From JAMZMI01 sp963848175 (GTDB lineage Bacteria; Bacteroidota; Bacteroidia; Cytophagales; Cyclobacteriaceae), in NCBI GenBank assembly GCA_963848175.1, contig CAWKCO010000009.1:1-64000 (forward strand): 64,000 bases of DNA. The letters run 5' to 3'. Position 1 is the stretch's first letter; each line of letters opens with the position of its first letter. Below, piece by piece: positions 36,540 through 46,175 of this stretch. The notes below the pieces were generated by a model. It saw only the letters and a list, made by a program, of their open reading frames with translations. It was not told the origin of the DNA and searched no databases. Both the position numbers and the translations under genes were made by a program.

Positions 36540-36784
36540 TTCTTAATATTTAAATGCTTAAAAGAAAGTGACTTCTTACGCTACACCCGATCCCCTTTCG
36601 CACGTTATTTTAAAATCGTTAATCAATCAAGCCTCTTTTACCCGTTTAAAAAACAATTTCACTCTAATCTAATAGGAGCTTTTTAGTCCTTTTTTGTGTC
36701 TAAAAGAAAAAGACTTATCGAAGTATCTAGAATTAACCATTCAAACGCTTCAAAGATTCGTTCAAAGTTAAGAGATTTGATACA

Positions 36785-39166
36785 ATGCGCTTTCACCTTG
36801 TCATATTATATACGAGCTTTTCCTTAGCCGGCTTTGCAGCCTTCTCCACAGAGGCTGTATGGAACGCCTCTCATATAGAAAAAACCAATGAAGAACGCAT
36901 CCACGAGCGCGTTTGGCTCAGTGTAGATGAACCATCAGCTATTCTTTCGCCAAGTGAATTGCTCACCTATGGTGGTGTTTACGTCCGCAAGCCAATAGAA
37001 ACCCTTGACGATTACCTTTTTGCTCCAAATCTTGCAGGCTTCCTTGCCGTACAGCTAGACTCCAGACTCAACCCAGTGCCAGACGGCCTTACCAACATTC
37101 CTTCCCTCACCACATTGGCATCCATCTCCGACCAAGAGCTGTTACTAGATTATTTTCAGTTTTTAAAAGAAGCAGCCTATGGTTATGGCATTCGCCAATT
37201 GATCCTGCCGCCTTTAGCCAACACTTCCGAAATGACACGAAACCTCCTGGATTTAATGCAGGCTTATGACCCCATTTTCTTTGTGGATCATAATCGGTTA
37301 AAATTCGGGGCAGTGGACACAAAGAAAGATTTCCAAAGTCTCTTTGACCAAGCCGACTTCTGGGTAGTAGAGCGCAAAGAAATCGTGCTGGTGGATAAAA
37401 TGATTTCGAAGCACGCCAAGCGACTTAATATCAAAGAGGGGGATTTCGCTCAGGCTTCTTTTTTAGAGAAAGGAAATTTTAAGCTTTCGCAAAAGCGATT
37501 GCCAAACAAAATGGCAGTGGCCATCAGTCGGGCATCTATCGTGCCGCTCCAGCGCAAAGCGGGGCTCTTGCCTCTCAAAGCAGACACGCTCTGCCTGATC
37601 ACTGCCGATCCATTTGGGGTGATGGCTCAAATGCTCAGAAAATACACTTACCTGATCACCACTTCCAATGGAATTGCCAATAGCTCTGCTCCAATCATTA
37701 TCGACAACATGATTGTTGACCTTTCAGAATTCCGAGTTGGACAAAGAACTGTTATATACACAGGCGAGATTGACTTAGGAGTAAAACACTACAAAGGCAG
37801 AATGGATGCCGCCCTGCTCACATCCACCAGCTCTCCGATGTACAGTTATTTGCTCCCTCAAGTGCTTTTCGGAGTAGCTTCGGCATCAGGCAGAATGCCT
37901 TTAAATCACAACGTTTTGAGCACTTATAACAATTCGGCAGTTTACAAAAGAGATATTTTAGGCTATGCCCCACCAGAGATGACGGGACTGGACGAAACCG
38001 CACGAAATCGAATCAAAAGCATTATTACAGAAGCCATCACTACTGGAAGTACGCCGGGATGCCAAGTAGCCATAGCTGTGGATGGTTCCATCGTGCTGGA
38101 AGAAGGCTATGGGTACCTCACTTACGACAGCCTAATAGCCACAGACACCAAGACCATCTACGATCTAGCCTCCGTCACGAAAGTTTCCGCTACGCTACTG
38201 GCCGTAATGAAACTCTACGAACAAGGAAAAATAAAGCTAGACACGGCACTTTCTTTTTACCTCCCCCAATTTGCAGGATCAAACAAATCCCAAATCACAC
38301 TTCGCCAAATCCTTTCGCACAATGCGGGATTGATGTCCTACGTGCCTTTTTGGGAGCGAGTGATTAATGAAGAGCGACTAGAAACGTTTTATTACAAAAC
38401 GGAAGAAGATAAAAGGCTAGACCGCAGGTCTTATGGCTTGGAAGTAACACCTGCAGTGAAAGACTCTCTGGTAAGTTGGATCATCCAGTCTCCCATTTCC
38501 AACGAGCTTCATCCTAAATACAAATACTCTGATATTGGGTTCATGATTTTGCACCAAGTTGTAGAAGCTGTGTCGGGTCAGACAATGGAAACCTATTTAA
38601 CCGAGCACTTTTATAGTGATTTGGGATTGAGAAAAGTTTATTTCAACCCCCTAGAAAAAGGAGTGGAACGCTTTGAAATTGCACCGACAGAGTATGACTA
38701 CTATTTCAGAAACGAGCAAGTATGGGGACAAGTACATGATCGTAATGCCGCTATTTTTGGAGGAGTAGCTGGACATGCAGGACTTTTTTCTAATGCACAT
38801 GATTTGCTAGTAATCATGCAAATGTTGGAGCAAGAAGGACAATATGATGGAAGACAATATTTATCTCCTTCTACTGTGAGATATTTCAACAACCAATATT
38901 TCGAAGGAAACAGAAGAGCGCTAGGTTGGGACAAGCGAAGTGATATAGCAAGAAATGTATCCTCAAATGCATCCTTCGAGAGTTTTGGTCATACGGGATT
39001 CACAGGCACTGTTGTTTGGATAGACCCCCAATTTGACTTGGTATTTATCTTCCTATCGAATAGAGTATACCCCGATGCAAATAATTATAAACTAATTCAA
39101 AAAGACATTCGTTCAAGAGTGCAAGATGTCGTCTATGAGGCTATTTTAGCCAATTGGGTAAACTAA
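36785..39166 (+). CDS. Serine hydrolase (beta-lactamase family) with reduced GH3-like N-terminal half
   Basis: 793 residues with an N-terminal hydrophobic segment. The C-terminal half is a class C beta-lactamase/transpeptidase fold: SxxK in DLASVTKVSAT (Ser463, Lys466), Tyr581 in KYKYSDIGF, and HTGFTG at 736 in place of KTG. The N-terminal ~370 residues follow the topology of NagZ-like GH3 fusions (FLAVQLDSRLNPVPDGL, KEAAYGYGIRQLILPP), but the usual KHFPGHG and catalytic Asp motifs are not visible. It probably acts on peptidoglycan or muropeptides. It stands alone upstream of bshA. Confidence 0.85.
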   Translation: MRFHLVILYTSFSLAGFAAFSTEAVWNASHIEKTNEERIHERVWLSVDEPSAILSPSELLTYGGVYVRKPIETLDDYLFAPNLAGFLAVQLDSRLNPVPDGLTNIPSLTTLASISDQELLLDYFQFLKEAAYGYGIRQLILPPLANTSEMTRNLLDLMQAYDPIFFVDHNRLKFGAVDTKKDFQSLFDQADFWVVERKEIVLVDKMISKHAKRLNIKEGDFAQASFLEKGNFKLSQKRLPNKMAVAISRASIVPLQRKAGLLPLKADTLCLITADPFGVMAQMLRKYTYLITTSNGIANSSAPIIIDNMIVDLSEFRVGQRTVIYTGEIDLGVKHYKGRMDAALLTSTSSPMYSYLLPQVLFGVASASGRMPLNHNVLSTYNNSAVYKRDILGYAPPEMTGLDETARNRIKSIITEAITTGSTPGCQVAIAVDGSIVLEEGYGYLTYDSLIATDTKTIYDLASVTKVSATLLAVMKLYEQGKIKLDTALSFYLPQFAGSNKSQITLRQILSHNAGLMSYVPFWERVINEERLETFYYKTEEDKRLDRRSYGLEVTPAVKDSLVSWIIQSPISNELHPKYKYSDIGFMILHQVVEAVSGQTMETYLTEHFYSDLGLRKVYFNPLEKGVERFEIAPTEYDYYFRNEQVWGQVHDRNAAIFGGVAGHAGLFSNAHDLLVIMQMLEQEGQYDGRQYLSPSTVRYFNNQYFEGNRRALGWDKRSDIARNVSSNASFESFGHTGFTGTVVWIDPQFDLVFIFLSNRVYPDANNYKLIQKDIRSRVQDVVYEAILANWVN

Positions 39167-39190
39167 TCGAATTACTATCCGAGGGAAAGT

Positions 39191-39198
39191 TACCTTTG
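39191..39198 (+). promoter_or_regulatory. Candidate -7 box (TACCTTTG) of bshA
   Basis: TACCTTTG matches TAnnTTTG, 16 nt upstream of the bshA ATG at 39214, in a 47-nt gap. Confidence 0.45.
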
Positions 39199-39213
39199 CG
39201 GCTCTACTGAATT

Positions 39214-40362
39214 ATGAAAATAGGAATCGTTTGTTATCCCACGTACGGTGGCAGTGGTGTAGTAGCCACTGAGTTAGGAAAGGCATTGGCCAAAGAGGGA
39301 CATCAAGTTCATTTCATCACCTACTCACAACCCACTAGATTAGACTTTTTTAGCGAAAATCTCTTTTATCACGAAGTTTCTGTTAAATCTTACCCACTGT
39401 TTGATTACCCACCTTACGAACTGGCACTAGCCAGCAAGATGGTAGATGTAGTGGAACACGAAGGGATTGATTTATTGCATGTGCACTATGCTATTCCACA
39501 TGCATCTGCTGCCTATATGGCACGCCAAATTTTACAGTCCAAAGGAATTATTATTCCATTTATCACCACGCTACACGGAACTGACATTACACTAGTGGGC
39601 AAAGATGCGACTTATGAGCCGGTGGTTACTTTTTCCATCAATCAATCCGACGGAGTAACGGCCGTTTCGGAAGATTTGAAAAAAGACACGCTTGATCATT
39701 TTGACATTACTAATAACATTGAGGTCATTCCAAACTTTATTGATTTGGAAAGATTTAAAAAACAGAAAAAAGATCACTTCAAAACAGCAATTTGTCCAAA
39801 CAATGAGAAGCTTTTGATTCACACTTCCAACTTTAGGAAGGTGAAGCGGGTCGAGGATGTCGTTGCTATTTTCAATAAAGTGAGAAAAGTAATTCCAGCC
39901 AAACTTTTGATGGTAGGAGATGGCCCTGAGCGCTCAAGAATCGAGGAGATTTGTCGTGAGTCATGCAACTTTGACGATGTAAGATTTTTAGGCAAACTTG
40001 AAGCAGTAGAGGAGGTTTTATCCGTAGGTGACCTATTTTTGCTGACATCTGAGAAAGAAAGCTTTGGACTGGCAGCACTAGAAGCTATGGCTTGCGAGGT
40101 ACCAGTGATCTCCACAAATGCTGGAGGTCTTCCGGAGCTCAATTTAGATGGTGTTTCGGGTTATACCTGCGAAATAGGAGATGTAGAAGGTATGGCTCAA
40201 AAAGCACTTCATATCTTGGATGAAAATAATTTACAGGGTTTTAAAACCAGAGCTTTAGCTAGAGCCAAAGAATTTGAGATTAACAATATTCTGCCTCTTT
40301 ACGTATCGCTATATGAGCGAACATTAAAGAAGAGAAAAGAATTTAATTTAGCAACCAGATAA
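39214..40362 (+). CDS. bshA: N-acetyl-alpha-D-glucosaminyl L-malate synthase BshA
   Basis: 382 residues. The BshA N-terminus GIVCYPTYGGSGVVATELG is diagnostic, followed by THLHGTDITLVG-like TTLHGTDITLVGKD. The GT-B C-terminal half has HTSNFRKVKRVEDV, VGDGPERS and TSEKESFGLAALEAMAC (EX7E). It joins UDP-GlcNAc and L-malate in the first step of bacillithiol synthesis. bshB and bshC are not in this window. It is followed closely by a fatty-acid hydroxylase gene. Confidence 0.95.
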   Translation: MKIGIVCYPTYGGSGVVATELGKALAKEGHQVHFITYSQPTRLDFFSENLFYHEVSVKSYPLFDYPPYELALASKMVDVVEHEGIDLLHVHYAIPHASAAYMARQILQSKGIIIPFITTLHGTDITLVGKDATYEPVVTFSINQSDGVTAVSEDLKKDTLDHFDITNNIEVIPNFIDLERFKKQKKDHFKTAICPNNEKLLIHTSNFRKVKRVEDVVAIFNKVRKVIPAKLLMVGDGPERSRIEEICRESCNFDDVRFLGKLEAVEEVLSVGDLFLLTSEKESFGLAALEAMACEVPVISTNAGGLPELNLDGVSGYTCEIGDVEGMAQKALHILDENNLQGFKTRALARAKEFEINNILPLYVSLYERTLKKRKEFNLATR

Positions 40363-40405
40363 AAATTATATACAACTATCATTTCACGACCAAGATTATT
40401 GAATA

Positions 40406-41020
40406 ATGGAACTCAAAAACAAGCCTCACGCTAAAGGAACTAGAACACTGTTTTCTAACCCTTTGCTAGAAAAGCTGACAAGAACACATATTGCCATTCC
40501 ATTGGTTATTTTTACAATGATCTCTGCCAGTTTGATCTACTACGGTATTTCTAATGAGTTGATTTCGGCAATACAGGCTCCACTGCTATTCATTAGTGGA
40601 CTGCTGACTTTCACGCTCATTGAGTACATCATGCACAGATTTGTATTTCATCTCAGTCCTCGTACAGAAAAGCAGGAAAAATTTGCCTACACGGTGCATG
40701 GCGTGCACCATGACTACCCAAAAGACAAGGATAGATTGGCTATGCCTCCTCCATTGAGTTTGCTTTTAAGCTTTCTATTCTTCCTTTTTTATCAATTGAT
40801 AATGGGTGATTTGGTATATGGCTTTTTACCAGGCTTTTTGATGGGCTATGCAGCATACCTTTGGGTTCACTATATGGTTCACGCATTTAAGCCGCCTCAA
40901 AATGCTTTTAAAGTGCTTTGGATTCACCATGGCTTGCACCATTACAAAGATCAGCACAATGCATTCGGGGTATCTTCGCCATTCTGGGATGTCATCTTTG
41001 GTACTATGCCAAAAAAATAA
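40406..41020 (+). CDS. Fatty acid hydroxylase/sterol desaturase-family membrane protein
   Basis: 204 residues with about four membrane segments and the eight-His di-iron pattern: HRFVFH, HGVHHDYP, HYMVHAF and HHGLHHYKD. It inserts oxygen into a lipid using O2. Substrates could be fatty acids, sphingolipid-like sulfonolipids or carotenoids; the sequence does not decide. It starts 44 nt after bshA and ends at a strong terminator. Confidence 0.88.
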   Translation: MELKNKPHAKGTRTLFSNPLLEKLTRTHIAIPLVIFTMISASLIYYGISNELISAIQAPLLFISGLLTFTLIEYIMHRFVFHLSPRTEKQEKFAYTVHGVHHDYPKDKDRLAMPPPLSLLLSFLFFLFYQLIMGDLVYGFLPGFLMGYAAYLWVHYMVHAFKPPQNAFKVLWIHHGLHHYKDQHNAFGVSSPFWDVIFGTMPKK

Positions 41021-41045
41021 ATGTGAGGGCACATTAAAAAATCAT

Positions 41046-41072
41046 AGGGAAGAATCGTTCTTCCCTTTTTTT
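41046..41072 (+). terminator. Rho-independent terminator after bshA-hydroxylase
   Basis: AGGGAAGAA pairs with TTCTTCCCT around a 3-nt loop, followed by seven T. The remaining bases up to 41338 hold nothing I can recognise. Confidence 0.88.
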
Positions 41073-41338
41073 ATGCGTTTTGCTCTTCTTTTTACGGGGG
41101 ATTCAGGCTCCAGAACCGCCTTGAATAGCAGATTTCTGATCAAATGATAAAATGAACTGATAAGTGATCCGATTATAGGTCTTCTGCCTGCCATTAGTGT
41201 TGGGTTACTCGTTAGGGCTAAAAATACAACATGCTGAGGCTTTTCACAAGTCTAATCAATTGAGTAAGACCAATATTCTTGAAATTGTGTAAATCATTCT
41301 TGATTATTTTTAGTTAACCTTAATTGAATACTGCAATT

Positions 41339-42436
41339 ATGATTGGATATAGATTTACAGAGTTCATTCCAGATAAAGACAAGGACAAAACCACCTTTGA
41401 CAATCTCTTCAACATTTTCACCCAACTTTTAACCATTACTTCGGGTAATGTGAGTGAATCGTTAAGTTGGCTAACGAATCTTGATGGAGAATATAGTTTG
41501 TCTTCCGATGACTATGGCATAGGTGATTTTATCGAAGACTTGAAAGCAAAAGGCTATATCACCGATGATGAAGGAAAAGGAGAATTTAAAATCACCGCCA
41601 AAAGTGAGCAATCGATTAGAAAAAGTGCGCTGGAAGAAATATTCGGAAAACTAAAAAAATCTGGCAAAGGCAGTCACCGTACCAACCACACAGGACAAGG
41701 TGATGAAATGGGTACGGATTTTCGTGAATTTCAATTTGGCGATTCGCCAGAGCAAATAGAATTGACCGAAAGTTTGAGAAATGCCCAAATCAACCATGGT
41801 GCAGGAGATTTTATGCTGACAGAAAATGACCTTTCTATCCGCGAGCGTGAATTCAAAACCCAAACGTCCACCGTGCTAATGATTGACATTAGTCATAGCA
41901 TGATTTTGTATGGCGAAGACCGGATCACGCCAGCTAAAAAAGTAGCCATGGCATTGGCTGAGTTGGTCACGAAAAAATATCCGAAGGACACGCTAGACAT
42001 CATCGTATTTGGAAATGACGCTTGGCAGATTGAGATCAAAGATTTGCCGTACCTGAGTGTGGGGCCGTATCATACCAATACAGTTGCAGGTTTAGAATTG
42101 GCAATGGATTTGCTGCGCAGAAGAAAAAATAAAAATAAACAGATTTTCATGATCACAGATGGCAAACCTACTTGTCTGAAGGAAGGGATCAAATACTATA
42201 AAAACAGCTTTGGGCTAGACCCAAAAATCTTGAATAAAACACTAAACCTCGCAGCTCAGTGCAAGCGAATACATATTCCTATTACCACCTTTATGATAGC
42301 TTCCGATCCATATTTGAAGCAATTCGTAAAAGAATTCACGGAAGTGAATAGCGGAAACGCCTATTACAGCAGCCTGCAAGGCTTGGGCAACCTCATTTTT
42401 GAGGATTACAAAAGAAATAGAAAAAAGAACCTATAA
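41339..42436 (+). CDS. VWA-domain protein paired with a MoxR/ChlI-type ATPase
   Basis: 365 residues from the ATG at 41339 (an upstream TTG adds five codons). The N-terminal half is charged and helical. The C-terminal VWA domain has MIDAS DISHS (Asp183, Ser185, Ser187), a Thr in HTNTVAGLELA and MITDGKPT. Such proteins act with MoxR-type AAA+ ATPases in assembly or metal-cofactor insertion. The partner gene follows after 17 nt. Confidence 0.85.
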   Translation: MIGYRFTEFIPDKDKDKTTFDNLFNIFTQLLTITSGNVSESLSWLTNLDGEYSLSSDDYGIGDFIEDLKAKGYITDDEGKGEFKITAKSEQSIRKSALEEIFGKLKKSGKGSHRTNHTGQGDEMGTDFREFQFGDSPEQIELTESLRNAQINHGAGDFMLTENDLSIREREFKTQTSTVLMIDISHSMILYGEDRITPAKKVAMALAELVTKKYPKDTLDIIVFGNDAWQIEIKDLPYLSVGPYHTNTVAGLELAMDLLRRRKNKNKQIFMITDGKPTCLKEGIKYYKNSFGLDPKILNKTLNLAAQCKRIHIPITTFMIASDPYLKQFVKEFTEVNSGNAYYSSLQGLGNLIFEDYKRNRKKNL

Positions 42437-42453
42437 AAGCGCGTATAGTCTAT

Positions 42454-43983
42454 ATGAAGAATTATAAACCACTCACCGCAGAAGAAAAGCTAAAACTCAC
42501 CACGCTGGGAGAACTCAAAGCCATAGGATACGAGCCAGAGTCTATCAAAGATGAGTTGAGAAATAACCTCATCGCAAAGCTTAGAAATAAGGAAAACGTT
42601 TTTGAAGGGATTTGGGGATATGAAGACACGGTCATTCCAGATATCGAACGAGCTATTTTGGCCAAACACAACATCAACTTTTTGGGATTAAGAGGTCAGG
42701 CCAAAACTCGGATAGCCCGAATGATGACCCTGCTGCTAGACGAGTATATTCCGATCGTTGCTGGCTCTGTGATGAACGATGACCCTATGCGTCCGCTTTC
42801 GCGACATGCGCGAGATGTGGTTTCGGAACATGGAGACCACACTCCTCTGGAGTGGGTACACCGATCTGAGCGATACACCGAGAAACTGGCCACACCTGAT
42901 GTGACCATTGCAGACTTGATTGGTGATGTGGATCCTATTAAGGCTGCAAGCTTGAAACTACCGTACTCTGATGAGCGGGTGATCCATTACGGGTTGATTC
43001 CCCGTTCGCATCGAGGCATTTTTGTGATCAATGAAATACCAGATTTGCAAGCACGCATACAGGTGGCACTTTTCAATATTTTACAGGAAGGCGACATCCA
43101 GATTCGTGGGTTCAAGCTGCGCTTGCCGCTAGACATCCAGTTTGTGTTTACAGCCAATCCTGAAGATTACACCAATAGAGGCAGCATCGTTACTCCGCTT
43201 AAAGACCGGATTGACAGCCAGATCATCACACATTATCCTAAGTCTATCGAGATCGGAAAGAAAATCACACAACAAGAGGCGCACTTAGAGCAAGCGCAAA
43301 AAGACAGTGTGGTGGTTTTTGATTTGCTCAAAGACCTGATAGAGCAGATCGCTTTTGAAGCACGTGCCAGTGAGTATGTCGATGCTAAGAGTGGCGTGTC
43401 TGCTCGACTGACTATTTCTGCTTATGAAAATCTGATAAGCGCAGCGGAACTACGAATATTAAAGTCTGGCGAAAAGCAGACTTTCGCACGTATTTCAGAC
43501 TTTGTGGGGGTTGTTCCCGCCATTACTGGAAAAGTAGAGCTCGTATATGAAGGAGAACAAGAAGGGCCGGGGATAGTCGCTCGTAACTTAATTGGTAAAG
43601 CCATTCGCACACAGTTCATCAAGTACTTCCCTGATCCTGAAAAAATCAGAAAAGACAAGGTGAACAAAAATCCTTATAAGGAAATCACGGATTGGTTTGG
43701 AAAAGGAAATATGGTGGACTTGCTTCATGAAGCCACTTTGGAGGAATATGAAAGTGAGTTGATGCAGATACCTGGCTTGGAGCAACTGGTAACTGAGAGC
43801 AATGGCAAGCAAGATCTAGGGTTTAAGCTCTTTTTGATGGAATTTGCGCTACATGGTCTGGCGGAGTATAGCCAACTGAGTAAGCACCATTTGGAACGTG
43901 GAATGCTTTTCAAAGACTTGCTCAGCAGTATGTTTTCTATGCCAGAGCCTCCTGAGGAGGACGAGGATGAAGATAACTACTAA
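42454..43983 (+). CDS. Magnesium-chelatase-like AAA+ ATPase
   Basis: 509 residues. Walker A variant GLRGQAKT (78-85) lies after the NINF strand, Walker B is FVINE in HRGIFVINEIPDLQ, and sensor 1 is FTANPEDYTNRG. Arg finger and lid regions follow, then a ~170-residue C-terminal extension ending in an acidic EEDEDEDNY tail. It belongs with the ChlI/MoxR ATPases and is probably the motor for the VWA protein encoded just upstream. The client is unknown; chlorophyll or cobalamin synthesis genes are not nearby. Confidence 0.85.
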   Translation: MKNYKPLTAEEKLKLTTLGELKAIGYEPESIKDELRNNLIAKLRNKENVFEGIWGYEDTVIPDIERAILAKHNINFLGLRGQAKTRIARMMTLLLDEYIPIVAGSVMNDDPMRPLSRHARDVVSEHGDHTPLEWVHRSERYTEKLATPDVTIADLIGDVDPIKAASLKLPYSDERVIHYGLIPRSHRGIFVINEIPDLQARIQVALFNILQEGDIQIRGFKLRLPLDIQFVFTANPEDYTNRGSIVTPLKDRIDSQIITHYPKSIEIGKKITQQEAHLEQAQKDSVVVFDLLKDLIEQIAFEARASEYVDAKSGVSARLTISAYENLISAAELRILKSGEKQTFARISDFVGVVPAITGKVELVYEGEQEGPGIVARNLIGKAIRTQFIKYFPDPEKIRKDKVNKNPYKEITDWFGKGNMVDLLHEATLEEYESELMQIPGLEQLVTESNGKQDLGFKLFLMEFALHGLAEYSQLSKHHLERGMLFKDLLSSMFSMPEPPEEDEDEDNY

Positions 43984-44085
43984 GTTTTTGAGTTGAGAAA
44001 AATGCAACAGGTGAAACTCACTAGATGTTTGTTTATCATCTGTCGCATTTTAAATTTTCTGTCTATTCTTTAATAATATTTGCGG

Positions 44086-44730
44086 ATGGAACTACATGAG
44101 ATCAAGCGAATGGTCTATGGTGGGGAGAGCGAAACCGTAGAGTTCAAACGTAAAGTTGCCCATCCCGAAAAAGTGATTCGTGAGGTAGTCGCCTTTGCCA
44201 ATACGCGTGGTGGCTATCTGCTGGTAGGTGTAGATGACGACAAAACGATCTACGGTGTAAAAGACGTAGAGGAAGAAGATTTCATGATGCAAAAAGCGCT
44301 AAAGGAGCTTTGCAGACCTAAAGTGTCGTACGAAACGACCATTTTCCAAATCAATGAAAAACGGTCACTGATTTGCTATCGAATAGAGCCCAGTGAGCGA
44401 AAACCTCATTATGCTTTCGAAAAGAAAAATCACCGTTACGGCAAAGCTTTCGTGAGAGTGGCAGACCGATCAATTCAGGCCAGCCCGGAAATTCGAAAAA
44501 TTTTGAAGTTCAACAACAAGCCATCGGATGTTCAGTTTGCCTATGGCGACAATGAAAAAGCCCTCTTTCACTACCTCAAAGACCATGAGCACATTACTTT
44601 AAATGAATTCAGAGAGTTGACAGGCTTGGAATACAAAACTTGCTCACAGATTTTGATACAAATGGTGCTCGCTAATGCATTAAAAATCGTCCCGCGCGAG
44701 TCGGGAGATTATTACATGGCCGTAGAGTGA
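44086..44730 (+). CDS. AlbA_2/Schlafen-like domain protein
   Basis: 214 residues from the ATG at 44086. Residues ~10-125 have the AlbA_2 pattern: ESETVEFKRK, VVAFANTRGGYLLVGVDDD and YGVKD. A C-terminal winged-helix-like segment (ITLNEFRELTGLEYKTCSQIL) follows. Such proteins bind DNA or RNA and often act as transcription factors. The gene lies between the AAA ATPase and PhoH. Confidence 0.85.
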   Translation: MELHEIKRMVYGGESETVEFKRKVAHPEKVIREVVAFANTRGGYLLVGVDDDKTIYGVKDVEEEDFMMQKALKELCRPKVSYETTIFQINEKRSLICYRIEPSERKPHYAFEKKNHRYGKAFVRVADRSIQASPEIRKILKFNNKPSDVQFAYGDNEKALFHYLKDHEHITLNEFRELTGLEYKTCSQILIQMVLANALKIVPRESGDYYMAVE

Positions 44731-44828
44731 AAAAATCATAAAGAAATTACCCTTTTGATAGTCCAAATAAAAAATCAATTCGTTTATCTTACGAATAGCA
44801 CATTTTTTACTTCAGACCATCATTAAAT

Positions 44829-46175
44829 ATGGCCAAAACCACCAAGGGCACGAAAGAGAAGAAGATTTTTGTACTTGACACATCCGTCATCCTTTACTCA
44901 CACGATTCCATCCTCAACTTTGCCGAACATGATGTAGGCATTCCCATTACAGTACTAGAGGAGCTAGATCAATTCAAAAAAGGAAACGACACCAAAAACT
45001 TTGAAGCACGAGAGTTTACCAGGCTTTTGGACAGTCTGGCCAAAGATCACCTACTTCAAGATTGGATTCCGCTGAATGGCAAAACCAAAGGCAAGTTCAA
45101 GGTTTTGATGGAATCAACCAGCACCGTAGATGCTTGTAAGATTTTTGGTGATAAAAAGAATGACCACCGAATATTAAATGCGGCCATGGCTCTGCAAGAA
45201 GCCGAAAAAGGAAAGCGCGTAATTCTGGTGAGCAAAGACATCAATCTACGATTGAAAGCCAAATCTTTGGATTTAAGTGCTGAAGATTATGAAACTGGCA
45301 AGATCAAAAACGTCGGCAATCTGCATACAGGAAAATATGAATTGGAATCGGTGGATTCTAATGCCATCGACTCTTTATTCAAACATGGAGCTATTTCAAA
45401 AGAAGAAGTTTTCCCTAAAGAGAAAGTTATTGCCAATACGTATTACATCTTGAAAAGTGATAAAAACTCGGTTCTCTCCCATTACAACCCTGCTACTCAA
45501 AACATCGAGCGGGTGGACAAGATGTCGGTGTACGGGATCAAACCACGCAATGCCGAGCAGACTTTTGCCATGCATGCCATGATGAACCCAAATATCAAAC
45601 TAATAAGCATCAATGGAGTAGCTGGAACGGGAAAGACGCTGCTTGCGCTCGCTTCTGCATTAGAGCAACGACGTGAATACAAACAGATTTACCTAGCAAG
45701 ACCTGTGGTTCCTTTGAGTAACAAAGATATTGGCTTTCTGCCAGGAGACATCAAATCAAAGCTCAACCCATACATGGAGCCGCTTTGGGACAATTTGAAA
45801 CTAATTCAAAATCAGTTTAAGGAGACAGATAAGGAGTTTAAGAACATCACCGAAATGGTGAATAAGGAGAAGCTGCTGATCACCCCTTTGGCCTACATCA
45901 GAGGTAGGAGCTTATCTAATATCTTTTTCATTGTGGATGAGGCTCAGAACCTCACACCTCATGAAATCAAAACCATCATTACCCGAGCGGGCGAAAATGT
46001 AAAAATCGTTTTCACAGGAGATATTCATCAGATTGACACACCGTATCTCGACTCACAGAGCAACGGTCTTTCTTATTTGATTGACCGTATTCAGGATCAC
46101 CCGATGTATGCGCACGTGACTCTGGAAAAAGGAGAAAGATCTGAATTGGCTAATCTGGCAAATGAACTGCTATAA
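44829..46175 (+). CDS. PIN-PhoH fusion protein (PhoH2 type)
   Basis: 448 residues. The N-terminal PIN nuclease domain starts with FVLDTSVILYSH (Asp) and VLEELDQFKKG (Glu). The C-terminal PhoH ATPase has NGVAGTGKTLLAL near 263, FLPGDIKSKLNPYMEPLWDN and FFIVDEAQNLTPHEIKTI. It is an RNA helicase/RNase that unwinds and cuts RNA in related bacteria. A MOSC gene follows immediately after its stop codon. Confidence 0.92.
   Translation: MAKTTKGTKEKKIFVLDTSVILYSHDSILNFAEHDVGIPITVLEELDQFKKGNDTKNFEAREFTRLLDSLAKDHLLQDWIPLNGKTKGKFKVLMESTSTVDACKIFGDKKNDHRILNAAMALQEAEKGKRVILVSKDINLRLKAKSLDLSAEDYETGKIKNVGNLHTGKYELESVDSNAIDSLFKHGAISKEEVFPKEKVIANTYYILKSDKNSVLSHYNPATQNIERVDKMSVYGIKPRNAEQTFAMHAMMNPNIKLISINGVAGTGKTLLALASALEQRREYKQIYLARPVVPLSNKDIGFLPGDIKSKLNPYMEPLWDNLKLIQNQFKETDKEFKNITEMVNKEKLLITPLAYIRGRSLSNIFFIVDEAQNLTPHEIKTIITRAGENVKIVFTGDIHQIDTPYLDSQSNGLSYLIDRIQDHPMYAHVTLEKGERSELANLANELL

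Noticed and set aside
44778..44796. Inverted repeat ATTCGT/ACGAAT upstream of the PIN-PhoH gene
   Set aside because: Only a 6-bp stem with a 7-nt loop, no T run and no partner site; it is within chance for AT-rich DNA.
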